Shown here: piece after piece, positions 1-7,333 of the stretch
Layout: each line of letters starts with the position of its first letter
Position numbering within the stretch: the stretch's first letter is position 1
Assembly: GCA_958403385.1 (NCBI GenBank)
Contig: CATXXC010000028.1
Span: forward strand, 1 to 19,579
Reading direction: 5' to 3'
Source: an uncultured Collinsella sp.
GTDB lineage: Bacteria > Actinomycetota > Coriobacteriia > Coriobacteriales > Coriobacteriaceae
DNA length: 19,579 nt
Position numbers and translations under genes: made by a program
Notes under the pieces: model-generated
The model's input: the letters and a program-made list of their open reading frames with translations, nothing else
Told to the model about the DNA's origin: nothing
The model's database searches: none

Positions 1-104
1 CCGTTGCCGCGCCCCGCAGTGCCCGCTTCCCCCGAGAACAATTATCAGTGCAGGTCGTGAGAGTCTAAAAAGGTGGTGTGCTCAGGAGGTTCGCGTTTTT
101 TCCC

Positions 105-125
105 GCACTTCCGAAATTCGAGTGC
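105..125. repeat. Small imperfect hairpin in left-edge non-coding DNA
   Basis: GCACT and AGTGC flank an inner CGAA/TTCG pair, so the segment can fold into a short interrupted hairpin. It lies just after a T6 run at about 96-101. The surrounding 1-170 shows no convincing coding region or RNA gene. It could be a terminator remnant or part of a dispersed repeat; nothing inside the window decides this. Confidence 0.3.
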
Positions 126-170
126 ACAGAAGGCTGCGACAAAACGATTTACGCAACATATGTCCAGCAA

Positions 171-205
171 AAACGGGCGGTAGCCGGTACGGCTACCACC
201 CGTTT
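171..205 (-). terminator. Rho-independent terminator of the TetR-activase operon
   Basis: A 15-bp stem with one mismatch (AAACGGG.GGTAGCC against its complement) encloses a 5-nt loop. Read on the minus strand it is followed by a run of five T residues. It starts about 30 bp beyond the activase stop codon, the expected place for an intrinsic terminator of that operon. Confidence 0.85.
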
Positions 206-233
206 GTCTCATATCTAGCCCAAAGCAGGCCAG

Positions 234-3200
234 TTACTTCTTAATGCTGCGTCCCAGGCGCTCAGCGACCGACGCCACGGCACTCTCGTCGACCGAGCCG
301 CAGCTCACACAGCCATCGTGGGCACGCATCTGGCCGGTGACCTCGTCCATCGCGAGCGGCGCCACCTTCTCGAGCTTAAAGCCTTTACCGGCGCGCATGT
401 TTTCCTTGGCCACGCTAATCATGAGCTTAATGCGGTTGAGCTGGTTGACCTCGGACGCACCGGGATCATAGTCCACCGCGACGATGTTGCTCTCGGGGTG
501 CTGGCGGCGTAGCTCCTTAATCACGGCCTTGCCCACCACGTGGTTGGGCAGGCACGCGAAGGGCTGCGTGCAGATGATGTTGGGCGCACCGTGATCGATC
601 AGGTCGAGCATCTCGGCCGTGAGCAGCCAGCCCTCGCCCATGTTGTTGCACACCGAAAGCACCGTGCGGGCCTTGTCGGCCATGGTGCCGATGCGCTCGG
701 GCGCCTCAAAGCGGCGAGACTTTTCGAGCATCTCCTCCACCGGCGTGCGCATCCAGTCCACGAGCTTAATAAGCGCTTGCATGCCCGCGCGTGTAGTGGC
801 AGAGCTTCCCAGCTCGTCCTTCTGCAGCTCGGCGTTGCTCATGGAGTACAGGAAGAAGTCGAGCAGGCCCGGCACTACGGCCTCGCAGCCCTCGCGCTCG
901 ATGACATCGACCACGTGGTTGTTGGCCGTAGGGTGGAACTTGACCAGGATCTCGCCAACCACGCCCACGCGCGGCTTGGTACCCTCGCCCACGAGCGGCA
1001 TGGTGTCGAACGCGCGGATGGCCTCGCGGCACAGCTTGGTGTAGTTGTGACGGTTGAACTTGGGCGCCAGCTTGCGGGCGCGCGCCATGTACTCCTCGTA
1101 GAGCGCATTGGCGGCACCGGACGTTGCCTCGTACGGGCGACAGCGGTAGAGCATCTGCATCATCACGTCGCCAAAGAGCACCGCGTAGACCGCCTGCTTG
1201 AGCAGAGCCGGCGTAATCTTAAAGCCAGGGTTGTCCTCGCCGAGCGCCACGGCCGAAAGCGAGATCACCGGAATCTCGGGGTGGCCGCTCTCACGCAGAG
1301 CCTTGCGGATGAGTGCGATGTAGTTGGTGGCACGGCAGCCGCCGCCGGTCTGGCTGATAACCACGGCCGTCTTGGACAGGTCGTACCGACCGCTCTCGAT
1401 GGCCTCCATAATCTGGCCCGTCACCAGGATCGACGGGTAGCAAATGTCATTGTTCACGTAGCGCAGGCCGGCCTCGACGGCATCGTGGTCAGTCGAGGGC
1501 AGCAGCTCCAAGTTGTAGCCGGCACCACGGAACACCTCTTTGACCAGATCAAAGTGGATCGGCGCCATCTGCGGGCACAGGATGGTGTAGCCCTCCTCGC
1601 GCATCTGCTCGGTAAAGGGCACCTTGGGCCACGCGGTCGAAGCACTCTCGCGCTGCGCCTCGAACGTGTACTTGCGGCTCGCGAACGCGGGGGCATCCGT
1701 GGAGGGCGCCACCGGCGCGGCATCGCCCTGCTCGTAGGCCTCGCCCGCGGCCGTTGCCTCAGCCAAGCGCTCAGCCTCCTGGTCCTTAAGCGCAGCCATG
1801 AGCGAGCGGATGCGGATGCGCGCGGCACCCAGGTTGGACACCTCGTCAATCTTGAGCACGGTATAGATCTTGCCGCTGGCTTCCAGAATCTCCTGCACCT
1901 GGTCGGTGGTCAGGGCGTCCAAGCCGCAGCCGAAGGAGTTGAGCTGAATCAGGTCCAGGTCGTTGCGCATCGTCACAAAACGGGCGACGGCGTACAGGCG
2001 GCTGTGGTACATCCACTGGTCGACGACGCGGATGGGACGCTCGGGCTTCACCAGGTGCGCAAGCGAATCCTCGGTAAAGACCGCAAAGCCAAAGCTCGAG
2101 ATAAGCTCGGGCAGGGCGTGGTTGATCTCGGGGTCGTTATGGTAGGGGCGGCCGGCGAGTACGATGCCGTGGCCGCCGTGGTCCTCGACCCACTTAAGAG
2201 CCTCCTCGCCCATGGTCTGGATATCCTCGTGGAAGCGCGCATCGGCCTCAAAGGCAGCGTTGACGGCGGCATCGACCTCGGAGCGCGTGATCTTGGGTCC
2301 ACGCACGCGACCGCGACCGGCCTCAGCATCGGCCACACGGTCGACGGCGAGCACCTGGTACAGACGGCGCTTAAGCTCGGTCTTATCGTGATACGGCACA
2401 AACGGGTACAGGAACTCGATGTTCTGCTCGCGAATCTCGTCGATATTGAGCGCCAGCGCCGTGGGGTAGCTCATGACGATGGGGCAGTTATAGCAGTTGC
2501 CAGCCGTCGGATCCTCCTTGCGCTCCCAGCGCACGCACGGCATCCAAATGAAGTCGACGTCACGGTCGATGAGGTTCATCACGTGGCCGTGGCTCATCTT
2601 GGCCGGATAGCACACGCTCTCGGACGGCATGGACTCGATGCCCGCCTGGTAGGTCTTCTTGCTCGACTGGTCGGACAGCTGCACGCTAAAGCCCAGGCGT
2701 GTAAAGAACGCGTGCCAGAAGGGGTAGTTCTCGTACATGTTGAGTGCGCGCGGGATACCCACGGTGCCGCGCGGGGCCTCGTCGGGACTCAGGACCTCGC
2801 GGTTAAAGAGGAGCTCGTTTTTCTTTTTGAAGAGGTTGGGGGCCTCGGTCTTCTGCTTTTTGTGGCCGGCGCCCTTCTCGCAGCGGTTGCCGGTAATGAA
2901 GCGTCTGCCGCCGCCAAAGTCGTTGACGGTGAGCTGGCAGTTGTTGGAGCAACGGCCGCAGCGGACATGCTTTTGCGTCACGGTGAGGTGCGCGATGTCC
3001 TCGGCTGAAAGGATGGTCGAGGTGCCATCGGCGCCGGCGCGATCGCGAGCGAGCAGGGCCGCACCATAGGCTCCCATGCAGCCGGCGATGTCGGGACGCA
3101 CGGCATGAACGCCGGTGAGCTGCTCAAATGCGCGAAGCGTGGCGTCGGACATAAAGGTGCCGCCCTGGACGATCACCTGGCTGCCGATCTCCTTGGGGTC

Positions 3201-5015
3201 GCGCAGCTTAATGACCTTGAACAGGGCATTCTTGATGACGGAATAGGACAGGCCGGCCGCGATGTCGCCCACCGTGGCGCCTTCCTTTTGCGCCTGCTTG
3301 ACGCGCGAGTTCATAAAGACCGTGCAGCGGCTACCCAGGTCGACGGGGGCCTTGGCATGGATAGCGGCATCGGCGAACGCGCGCACGTCCATGTTCATAG
3401 AGACGGCAAAACTCTCGATAAAGCTGCCGCAGCCCGACGAGCAGGCCTCGTTGAGCATGATGTGCTCGATAACACCGTCCTTGACGCGCAGGCACTTCAT
3501 GTCCTGACCGCCGATGTCCAGGATGAACTCGACGCCGGGCAGGAATGCCTTGGCGCCGCGCAGGTGCGCGACGGTCTCAATCTCGCCGGAGTCGGCCTTG
3601 AGGGCCTCGATGAGCAGCGCCTCGCCGTAGCCCGTGGTGGTCACGTGGCCGATGGTGCAGCCGGCGGGGATGTGGTTGTAGAAATCGGCCATGATGACCT
3701 TGGCCGTGCCAAGGATGTCGCCGTTGTTGTTACCGTACCAGGTGTGCAGCAGCTGGCCGTCCTCGCCCACGAGCGCGGCCTTCATGGTGGTGGAACCGGC
3801 GTCGATGCCAATGAACACGCGGCCGGTGTAGCCGTCGAGCTTGCCCTTGGGAACGACTTCCTGGTCGTGGCGGGTCTTGAACTCGGCAAAGTCCTCGTCG
3901 GTGGCAAAGAGCGGGTCCAGACGCTCGACCTCGGCACCCTGTGTGTCACCCAGGGCATCGATAGCCTCGATGAGCTGCGGGAACGTGCTGAGCTTGTTGG
4001 ACTCATGCGCCATGGCGGCGCCGCTCGCCACAAACAGGTGGGCGTTTTGGGGCACAATGCGGTGCTCCTCGTCCAGGTTGAGCGTGAGGTAGAAGCGATG
4101 GCGCAGCTCGGAGAGATACTGCAGCGGGCCGCCCAAGAAGGCGACGTTACCGCGGATGGGACGGCCGCACGCCAGACCCGAGATGGTCTGGGTCACGACG
4201 GCCTGGAAGATGGAAGCGGCGACGTCCTCGGGACGGGCGCCTTCGTTGAGCAGCGGCTGGACGTCGGTCTTGGCAAAGACGCCGCAGCGGCTAGCGATGG
4301 GATAGATGGTGGTGGCGTTGGCCGCGAGTTCGTTAAGGCCGCTGGCATCGGTGTGCAGCAGGGTTGCCATCTGGTCGATGAACGCGCCTGTACCGCCGGC
4401 GCAGGTACCGTTCATGCGCTGCTCGATGCCGTTGTCAAAGTAGATGATCTTGGCGTCCTCGCCGCCCAGCTCGATGGCGACATCGGTGGCCGGAATGAGG
4501 GTCTCGACGGCACGCTTGCTGGCGATGACCTCCTGGACAAACTCCAGGTCGAGCCACTGGGACAGCAGCAGGCCGCCCGAGCCGGTAATGGCGCAGGTCA
4601 TCTGGGCCGTCGGCAGCACGGTCGCGGCACCCTCGAACAGGTCGCGGGCGCAGGCGCGGACGTCGGTGTGGTGGCGCTGGTACTTGGCGTAGACGATCTG
4701 GTTGTCGTCGTTGAGCACAGCGAGCTTGACGGTAGTGGAGCCCACGTCGATGCCCAGGTGCAGGTTGCCACGAGCGTTCTCGGGGTTGAAGATCGCGCCT
4801 TCGGGGGCGTGGGCGGCGGCCACGGACTCAGCGGCGGTGGCGAGCTCGCTAGCGACGGACGTCTCCCCTGCTGCGTTCTTGGCATCGGCAACTGCCTCGG
4901 CAACTTTCTCGGCAGCCGCGGTCGCGGCCTTCTGCGCGGCGTCCACCACGGCGGGCGCGGCCTCGCGTGCGGCAGCAACCATACGGTCCTTAATGCCCTC
5001 GACGAGTTTGCTCAT
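234..5015 (-). CDS. Fused double 2-hydroxyacyl-CoA dehydratase activase-like protein (BcrAD/BadFG family)
   Basis: This 1593-aa protein has two tandem ASKHA-fold ATPase domains of the HgdC/BadF type. Domain 1 (about 86-340) has GIDVGSTTVK at 88-97, ELGGEDAK and SRCGVF. Domain 2 (about 400-655) has GIDAGSTTMK, DIGGQDMK and SRCTVF. HgdC enzymes use ATP to inject an electron into a dehydratase through a [4Fe-4S] cluster held by two Cys from each of two subunits. The matching residues here are C205/C244 and C525/C564. A Cys-rich linker (about 685-712: CGRCSNNC, then C712) leads to a DUF2229-like region from about 750 and an HgdB-like C-terminal part ending in CVSC. Residues 1-80 are an Ala-rich helical extension. 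The start has AGGAGAGA 7 nt upstream. It is cytosolic, and the last gene of a TetR operon. Family assignment is firm; the physiological substrate is unknown. Confidence 0.9.
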   Translation of the reverse strand: MSKLVEGIKDRMVAAAREAAPAVVDAAQKAATAAAEKVAEAVADAKNAAGETSVASELATAAESVAAAHAPEGAIFNPENARGNLHLGIDVGSTTVKLAVLNDDNQIVYAKYQRHHTDVRACARDLFEGAATVLPTAQMTCAITGSGGLLLSQWLDLEFVQEVIASKRAVETLIPATDVAIELGGEDAKIIYFDNGIEQRMNGTCAGGTGAFIDQMATLLHTDASGLNELAANATTIYPIASRCGVFAKTDVQPLLNEGARPEDVAASIFQAVVTQTISGLACGRPIRGNVAFLGGPLQYLSELRHRFYLTLNLDEEHRIVPQNAHLFVASGAAMAHESNKLSTFPQLIEAIDALGDTQGAEVERLDPLFATDEDFAEFKTRHDQEVVPKGKLDGYTGRVFIGIDAGSTTMKAALVGEDGQLLHTWYGNNNGDILGTAKVIMADFYNHIPAGCTIGHVTTTGYGEALLIEALKADSGEIETVAHLRGAKAFLPGVEFILDIGGQDMKCLRVKDGVIEHIMLNEACSSGCGSFIESFAVSMNMDVRAFADAAIHAKAPVDLGSRCTVFMNSRVKQAQKEGATVGDIAAGLSYSVIKNALFKVIKLRDPKEIGSQVIVQGGTFMSDATLRAFEQLTGVHAVRPDIAGCMGAYGAALLARDRAGADGTSTILSAEDIAHLTVTQKHVRCGRCSNNCQLTVNDFGGGRRFITGNRCEKGAGHKKQKTEAPNLFKKKNELLFNREVLSPDEAPRGTVGIPRALNMYENYPFWHAFFTRLGFSVQLSDQSSKKTYQAGIESMPSESVCYPAKMSHGHVMNLIDRDVDFIWMPCVRWERKEDPTAGNCYNCPIVMSYPTALALNIDEIREQNIEFLYPFVPYHDKTELKRRLYQVLAVDRVADAEAGRGRVRGPKITRSEVDAAVNAAFEADARFHEDIQTMGEEALKWVEDHGGHGIVLAGRPYHNDPEINHALPELISSFGFAVFTEDSLAHLVKPERPIRVVDQWMYHSRLYAVARFVTMRNDLDLIQLNSFGCGLDALTTDQVQEILEASGKIYTVLKIDEVSNLGAARIRIRSLMAALKDQEAERLAEATAAGEAYEQGDAAPVAPSTDAPAFASRKYTFEAQRESASTAWPKVPFTEQMREEGYTILCPQMAPIHFDLVKEVFRGAGYNLELLPSTDHDAVEAGLRYVNNDICYPSILVTGQIMEAIESGRYDLSKTAVVISQTGGGCRATNYIALIRKALRESGHPEIPVISLSAVALGEDNPGFKITPALLKQAVYAVLFGDVMMQMLYRCRPYEATSGAANALYEEYMARARKLAPKFNRHNYTKLCREAIRAFDTMPLVGEGTKPRVGVVGEILVKFHPTANNHVVDVIEREGCEAVVPGLLDFFLYSMSNAELQKDELGSSATTRAGMQALIKLVDWMRTPVEEMLEKSRRFEAPERIGTMADKARTVLSVCNNMGEGWLLTAEMLDLIDHGAPNIICTQPFACLPNHVVGKAVIKELRRQHPESNIVAVDYDPGASEVNQLNRIKLMISVAKENMRAGKGFKLEKVAPLAMDEVTGQMRAHDGCVSCGSVDESAVASVAERLGRSIKK

Positions 5016-5027
5016 CTGTCTCTCCTC

Positions 5028-5738
5028 TTAGTTGTTGGACTCGACGGTTGCGACGGTGTCGGCCGCGTCCTCGAGCTGCAAGTTCAATAGCTTCATGCCA
5101 TATTCCGGCACGTTGATATCGATGGGTTGGCCATACAGGTCACCAGGGCGCACAAAAGCGAGCACCGTCATAATGCGCGCCATGGCCTCGGGCGATTCGG
5201 TGAGCCCACGCTCAAACCAGCGCTGAATCATGCCGACCTCGGCACTCACGACGTAGGTGACGTAGTAGTCAAAGAACGTACCCAGCGCCAGGCCCAAAAT
5301 GCCCGTCTGCGCACGCGGCACCACAGCCTCACGAGCGGTGTCGATGATCCTTTTAATGAAGGCCTGGTCGCCGCCCGGACCCAGCAGCGCACCGATTAAG
5401 TCGCGGTTGGCCGCAAGATAACGCAGCAGCTCAACCGAACCGGGCGCCGGCTCGAGCTCATCGATATTGTGATAGAGATCAGGCAGCTGAGCTGCAGTGA
5501 TGAGCTCAATGCGCTCACGGATCTCGGCCAGCAAGCCGTCCTCGATTTGATTGATAAAGTCGGGAATATCGCGGTAGTGCGAATAGAACGTGCGGCGTGT
5601 AAGACCGGCGCGCTCGGTGAGCGACGCGACGTTAATGCGCGAAAAGTCGCCGCTTTCGGCAAGCTCGCTGGCAAGCGCCTGGCGAAGGGCACGCTGCGAG
5701 CGAAGGGACCGGCGATCGCATTTCTCGAGCTGGGACAA
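5028..5738 (-). CDS. TetR/AcrR-family transcriptional regulator
   Basis: This 236-aa protein has an N-terminal TetR-type helix-turn-helix at about residues 33-58. It includes VASLTERAGLTRRTFYSHY, the typical recognition helix, followed by a ligand-binding and dimerisation region with no specific match that I recognise. The start is TTG, chosen because AAGGAGGA sits 6 nt upstream and no better ATG exists. The gene ends 12 bp before the activase start, so the two are very likely co-transcribed and the regulator probably controls this operon. Paired palindromes upstream (5760-5804) are the likely operator. The ligand is unknown; an acyl-CoA or fatty-acid-type effector would fit the neighbour but is only inference. 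Confidence 0.88.
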   Translation of the reverse strand: MSQLEKCDRRSLRSQRALRQALASELAESGDFSRINVASLTERAGLTRRTFYSHYRDIPDFINQIEDGLLAEIRERIELITAAQLPDLYHNIDELEPAPGSVELLRYLAANRDLIGALLGPGGDQAFIKRIIDTAREAVVPRAQTGILGLALGTFFDYYVTYVVSAEVGMIQRWFERGLTESPEAMARIMTVLAFVRPGDLYGQPIDINVPEYGMKLLNLQLEDAADTVATVESNN

Positions 5739-5759
5739 GCGTCCTCCTTGTTACTCAGC

Positions 5760-5804
5760 CTGTGCGCTATTGCACAGTGCGAGTATTATTGCACACCGTG
5801 TGCA
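5760..5804 (-). promoter_or_regulatory. Probable TetR operator/promoter region with two palindromes
   Basis: Two related inverted repeats sit immediately upstream of the TetR gene. CTGTGC-N6-GCACAG spans 5760-5777, and the near-perfect 15-bp TGCACACCGTGTGCA spans 5790-5804. Both share the TGTGC/GCACA half-site. Between them, on the minus strand, is an AT-rich TAATAC that could be a -10 element. TetR proteins commonly bind such palindromes in their own promoters, so autoregulation is likely. The exact -35 is not clear. Confidence 0.55.
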
Positions 5805-5830
5805 TCAACACGTAAAGGCAATATTTAGGA

Positions 5831-5858
5831 TGTGACGAAGGGCAGTCCCTTTGTCACA
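5831..5858. repeat. REP-like hairpin abutting the HAD gene stop codon
   Basis: A 12-bp stem (TGTGACGAAGGG with CCCTTTGTCACA, one G-T pair) closes a CAGT tetraloop and directly touches the stop codon of the HAD gene. There is no T-run after it on either strand, so it is a poor canonical terminator, though it could protect the mRNA 3' end. On the minus strand its core reads AAAGGGACTG. This resembles dispersed REP-like elements in intergenic DNA, and a related partial copy occurs near 12694. Confidence 0.6.
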
Positions 5859-6722
5859 TTATTCGATGACGGTGCGGGAGTTTTGCTTGCGCATGGTGGC
5901 GAGCATATGCTTGGGAACGGCGTGGACCATGCAACTGCCGATGGTCACGCTCGCGGCGGCCTTGGCCGCGTCACTGCCGTTTTTGGTCGCGTAGCTGTGA
6001 CGGAAACGCTTGAGCATGGCGATATCGTTGCCGCCGTCGCCGTAGACCGCGACCTCGTCCTCGGCAATACCGTAGTAGCCCGCCAGCCACGCCACGCTCT
6101 CGCCCTTGTTGCACGCCACGTCCGTGATCTCGAACATCACCGGATCGAACGGCGCGTTGACCACGCGGTCCGATCGCTCAGCCAAATATGCCTTAAGGTC
6201 GCGCTCCAGCTCGGGCGAGGTCACGCGGCAGTTGATTTTGCACACGTCATGACGCAGGATGTCACCGATCGACTGGTCGAAATACTGTTCCTCGTGATAC
6301 CCGCCACGTGCACGCATGCCGCGCATCACGATGCGCTTGATAGGACTGTCCTTTTTAAAGCCCGCCTGGTGCATCTCGAACGAACCGCTCGAGAACATGC
6401 CGTCGGGCGTGGAGCAGTCGAAGCAAATGTCCGGGAACGCTTTGAGCAGCTCCTCGGTAACCTGCGGGTCGATGGTCCAGGTCTTGAGCACCTCACCATG
6501 GCTGTCGCGCACGATGGATCCGTTGGAGCAGCAGGCGTCGAGTGCCAGACCTGTGAAGCCATGCTCGCCGATCGGCAGCGTCGAGCGTCCGGTCGCGGGA
6601 ACCACATGCAGCCCGGCTTCGGTCAGCTCGCGAATGGCGCGGCGGATGGTTCCGTCGGCCTCGTGTAGGGCATTCAGCAGCGTTCCGTCTAAGTCACTCG
6701 CAAACATCTTGATCATGGGCAT
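5859..6722 (-). CDS. Cof-type HAD-superfamily phosphatase
   Basis: This 287-aa cytosolic protein carries the HAD motifs in order. Motif I is DLDGTLLN at 10-17 (nucleophile Asp10 and acid/base Asp12), motif II is in PATGRS, and motif IV is VYGDGGNDIAMLKRF near the C-terminus. The C2-type cap between motifs II and III places it with the Cof/YwpJ-like sugar-phosphate or cofactor phosphatases. The start at 6722 has AAGGAG close by; an ATG two codons later has better spacing and could be used instead. It follows the PII terminator, so it may have its own promoter. The substrate cannot be read from the sequence. Confidence 0.9.
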   Translation of the reverse strand: MPMIKMFASDLDGTLLNALHEADGTIRRAIRELTEAGLHVVPATGRSTLPIGEHGFTGLALDACCSNGSIVRDSHGEVLKTWTIDPQVTEELLKAFPDICFDCSTPDGMFSSGSFEMHQAGFKKDSPIKRIVMRGMRARGGYHEEQYFDQSIGDILRHDVCKINCRVTSPELERDLKAYLAERSDRVVNAPFDPVMFEITDVACNKGESVAWLAGYYGIAEDEVAVYGDGGNDIAMLKRFRHSYATKNGSDAAKAAASVTIGSCMVHAVPKHMLATMRKQNSRTVIE

Positions 6723-6757
6723 GCCTCTCCTTCGTCTGCACGATATTGTAGACGAGA

Positions 6758-6787
6758 ACGGGCGCGCCCCAAGAGAGGCACGCCCGT
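6758..6787 (-). terminator. Probable terminator after the PII gene
   Basis: An 11-bp GC-rich stem (ACGGGCGCGCC / GGCACGCCCGT, one G-T pair) with an 8-nt loop lies 17 bp downstream of the PII stop. The following minus-strand sequence (TCTCGTC) is only weakly T-rich, so termination may be partial and allow read-through into the HAD gene. Confidence 0.6.
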
Positions 6788-6803
6788 CAGGCGAAAGATT
6801 GTC

Positions 6804-7142
6804 CTACACCGCGGCGGGGCCGTGTTCGCCGGTACGAATGCGGATAACTTCTTCGACCGGCTCGACCCAGATCTTGCCGTCGCCGACGGCTCCGGTGCGA
6901 GCAGCGTTGCAGATGATGTCGACAATTCCGTCGACATGTTCATCGGCGCAGATGAGGGTGAACTGTACCTTAGGGATCGTGTTGACAAGCAACTCGTTGC
7001 CGCGCACGTATTCCTTCCAGCCATGTTGCGCACCGCAGCCCTGCACCTGGTTGATAGTCATACCGCGAACATCAGCAGCAAACAGCGCGTCCTTAAGAAC
7101 CTCAAGCTTCTCGGCACGAACGATCGCCGTAATCTTCTTCAT
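6804..7142 (-). CDS. glnB: PII nitrogen-regulatory protein (GlnB/GlnK family)
   Basis: At 112 aa this is the standard PII length. It begins MKKITAIVRAEKLE and keeps the ligand-binding residues Gln39, Lys58, the GAVGDGKI loop and IRIRTGE. PII trimers bind ATP/ADP and 2-oxoglutarate and, next to amtB, normally block the ammonium channel when nitrogen is plentiful. Ungapped alignment with E. coli GlnB gives L51 at the Tyr51 modification site and V46 at Tyr46. The only T-loop Tyr is Tyr45 (KEYVRG). Uridylylation or adenylylation at position 51 is therefore excluded. The start has AGAGAGGAA 6-9 nt upstream. It lies 190 bp downstream of amtB on the same strand. Because of amtB linkage it could equally be named glnK. 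Confidence 0.95.
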   Translation of the reverse strand: MKKITAIVRAEKLEVLKDALFAADVRGMTINQVQGCGAQHGWKEYVRGNELLVNTIPKVQFTLICADEHVDGIVDIICNAARTGAVGDGKIWVEPVEEVIRIRTGEHGPAAV

Positions 7143-7169
7143 AGTGAATTCCTCTCTTTAATAAAGAAA

Positions 7170-7188
7170 TGAATTGTCATTCAATGAC
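7170..7188 (-). promoter_or_regulatory. Overlapping palindromes upstream of the PII gene (candidate operator)
   Basis: TGAAT-TGTC-ATTCA (7170-7183) overlaps the perfect 13-bp palindrome GTCATTCAATGAC (7176-7188), about 30-45 bp upstream of the PII start codon. The region is AT-rich, unlike its surroundings, and contains TTGAAT and TATTAA on the minus strand, but these are not ideally spaced. It is a plausible operator or promoter for separate PII expression. The binding protein is unknown. Confidence 0.4.
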
Positions 7189-7197
7189 GCGGGTTTT

Positions 7198-7283
7198 CCA
7201 GGTGCCCGAGATTGCCCCGAAAGAGGAGCGCCGCGTACTTCGGTACGCAAGCGACGGTTTGAGGGGCAAGGTCGGGTGCCTGG
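7198..7283. repeat. 86-bp concentric palindromic element with UUCG-capped core
   Basis: The outer 21-nt arms (7198-7218 and 7263-7283) pair at 17 Watson-Crick plus 2 G-T positions. The inner GCGTAC/GTACGC stem (7233-7248) is perfect. Both share the same centre, 7240.5. The inner loop is TTCG closed by C-G on the plus strand, a very stable RNA tetraloop type. The 14-nt middle segments pair poorly, giving a large internal loop. It lies between amtB and the PII gene and is not a normal terminator, having no T-run. Confidence 0.7.
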
Positions 7284-7333
7284 GGAAGCCGCGCGACGAT
7301 TGAACGGCAAGGTGCGGAGCTTGGGGAAGCTGC
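7251..7333. repeat. Imperfect tandem repeat (about 41 bp, two copies) abutting the amtB stop
   Basis: Copy A (7251-7292) and copy B (7293-7333) share GCGACG, GGCAAGGT and TGGGGAAGC in the same order and spacing, apart from one indel. Copy A includes the right half of the large palindrome, so copy B looks like a duplication of that half. Copy B runs into the last base of the amtB stop codon. Confidence 0.6.

Noticed and set aside
2..241. Plus-strand frame open from the left edge
   Set aside because: It reads through the hairpin terminator and into the end of the activase gene, has no visible start and is rich in Arg and Cys; it looks like chance.
540..3008. Long plus-strand open frame (822 codons) opposite the activase gene
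   Set aside because: It is the antisense shadow of a high-GC gene. The translation is rich in Arg, His, Val and Leu with no family motif, while the minus strand has clear domains throughout.
3105..5090. Second long plus-strand open frame (661 codons)
   Set aside because: Same reason: antisense to the activase, low-complexity translation, no ribosome site.
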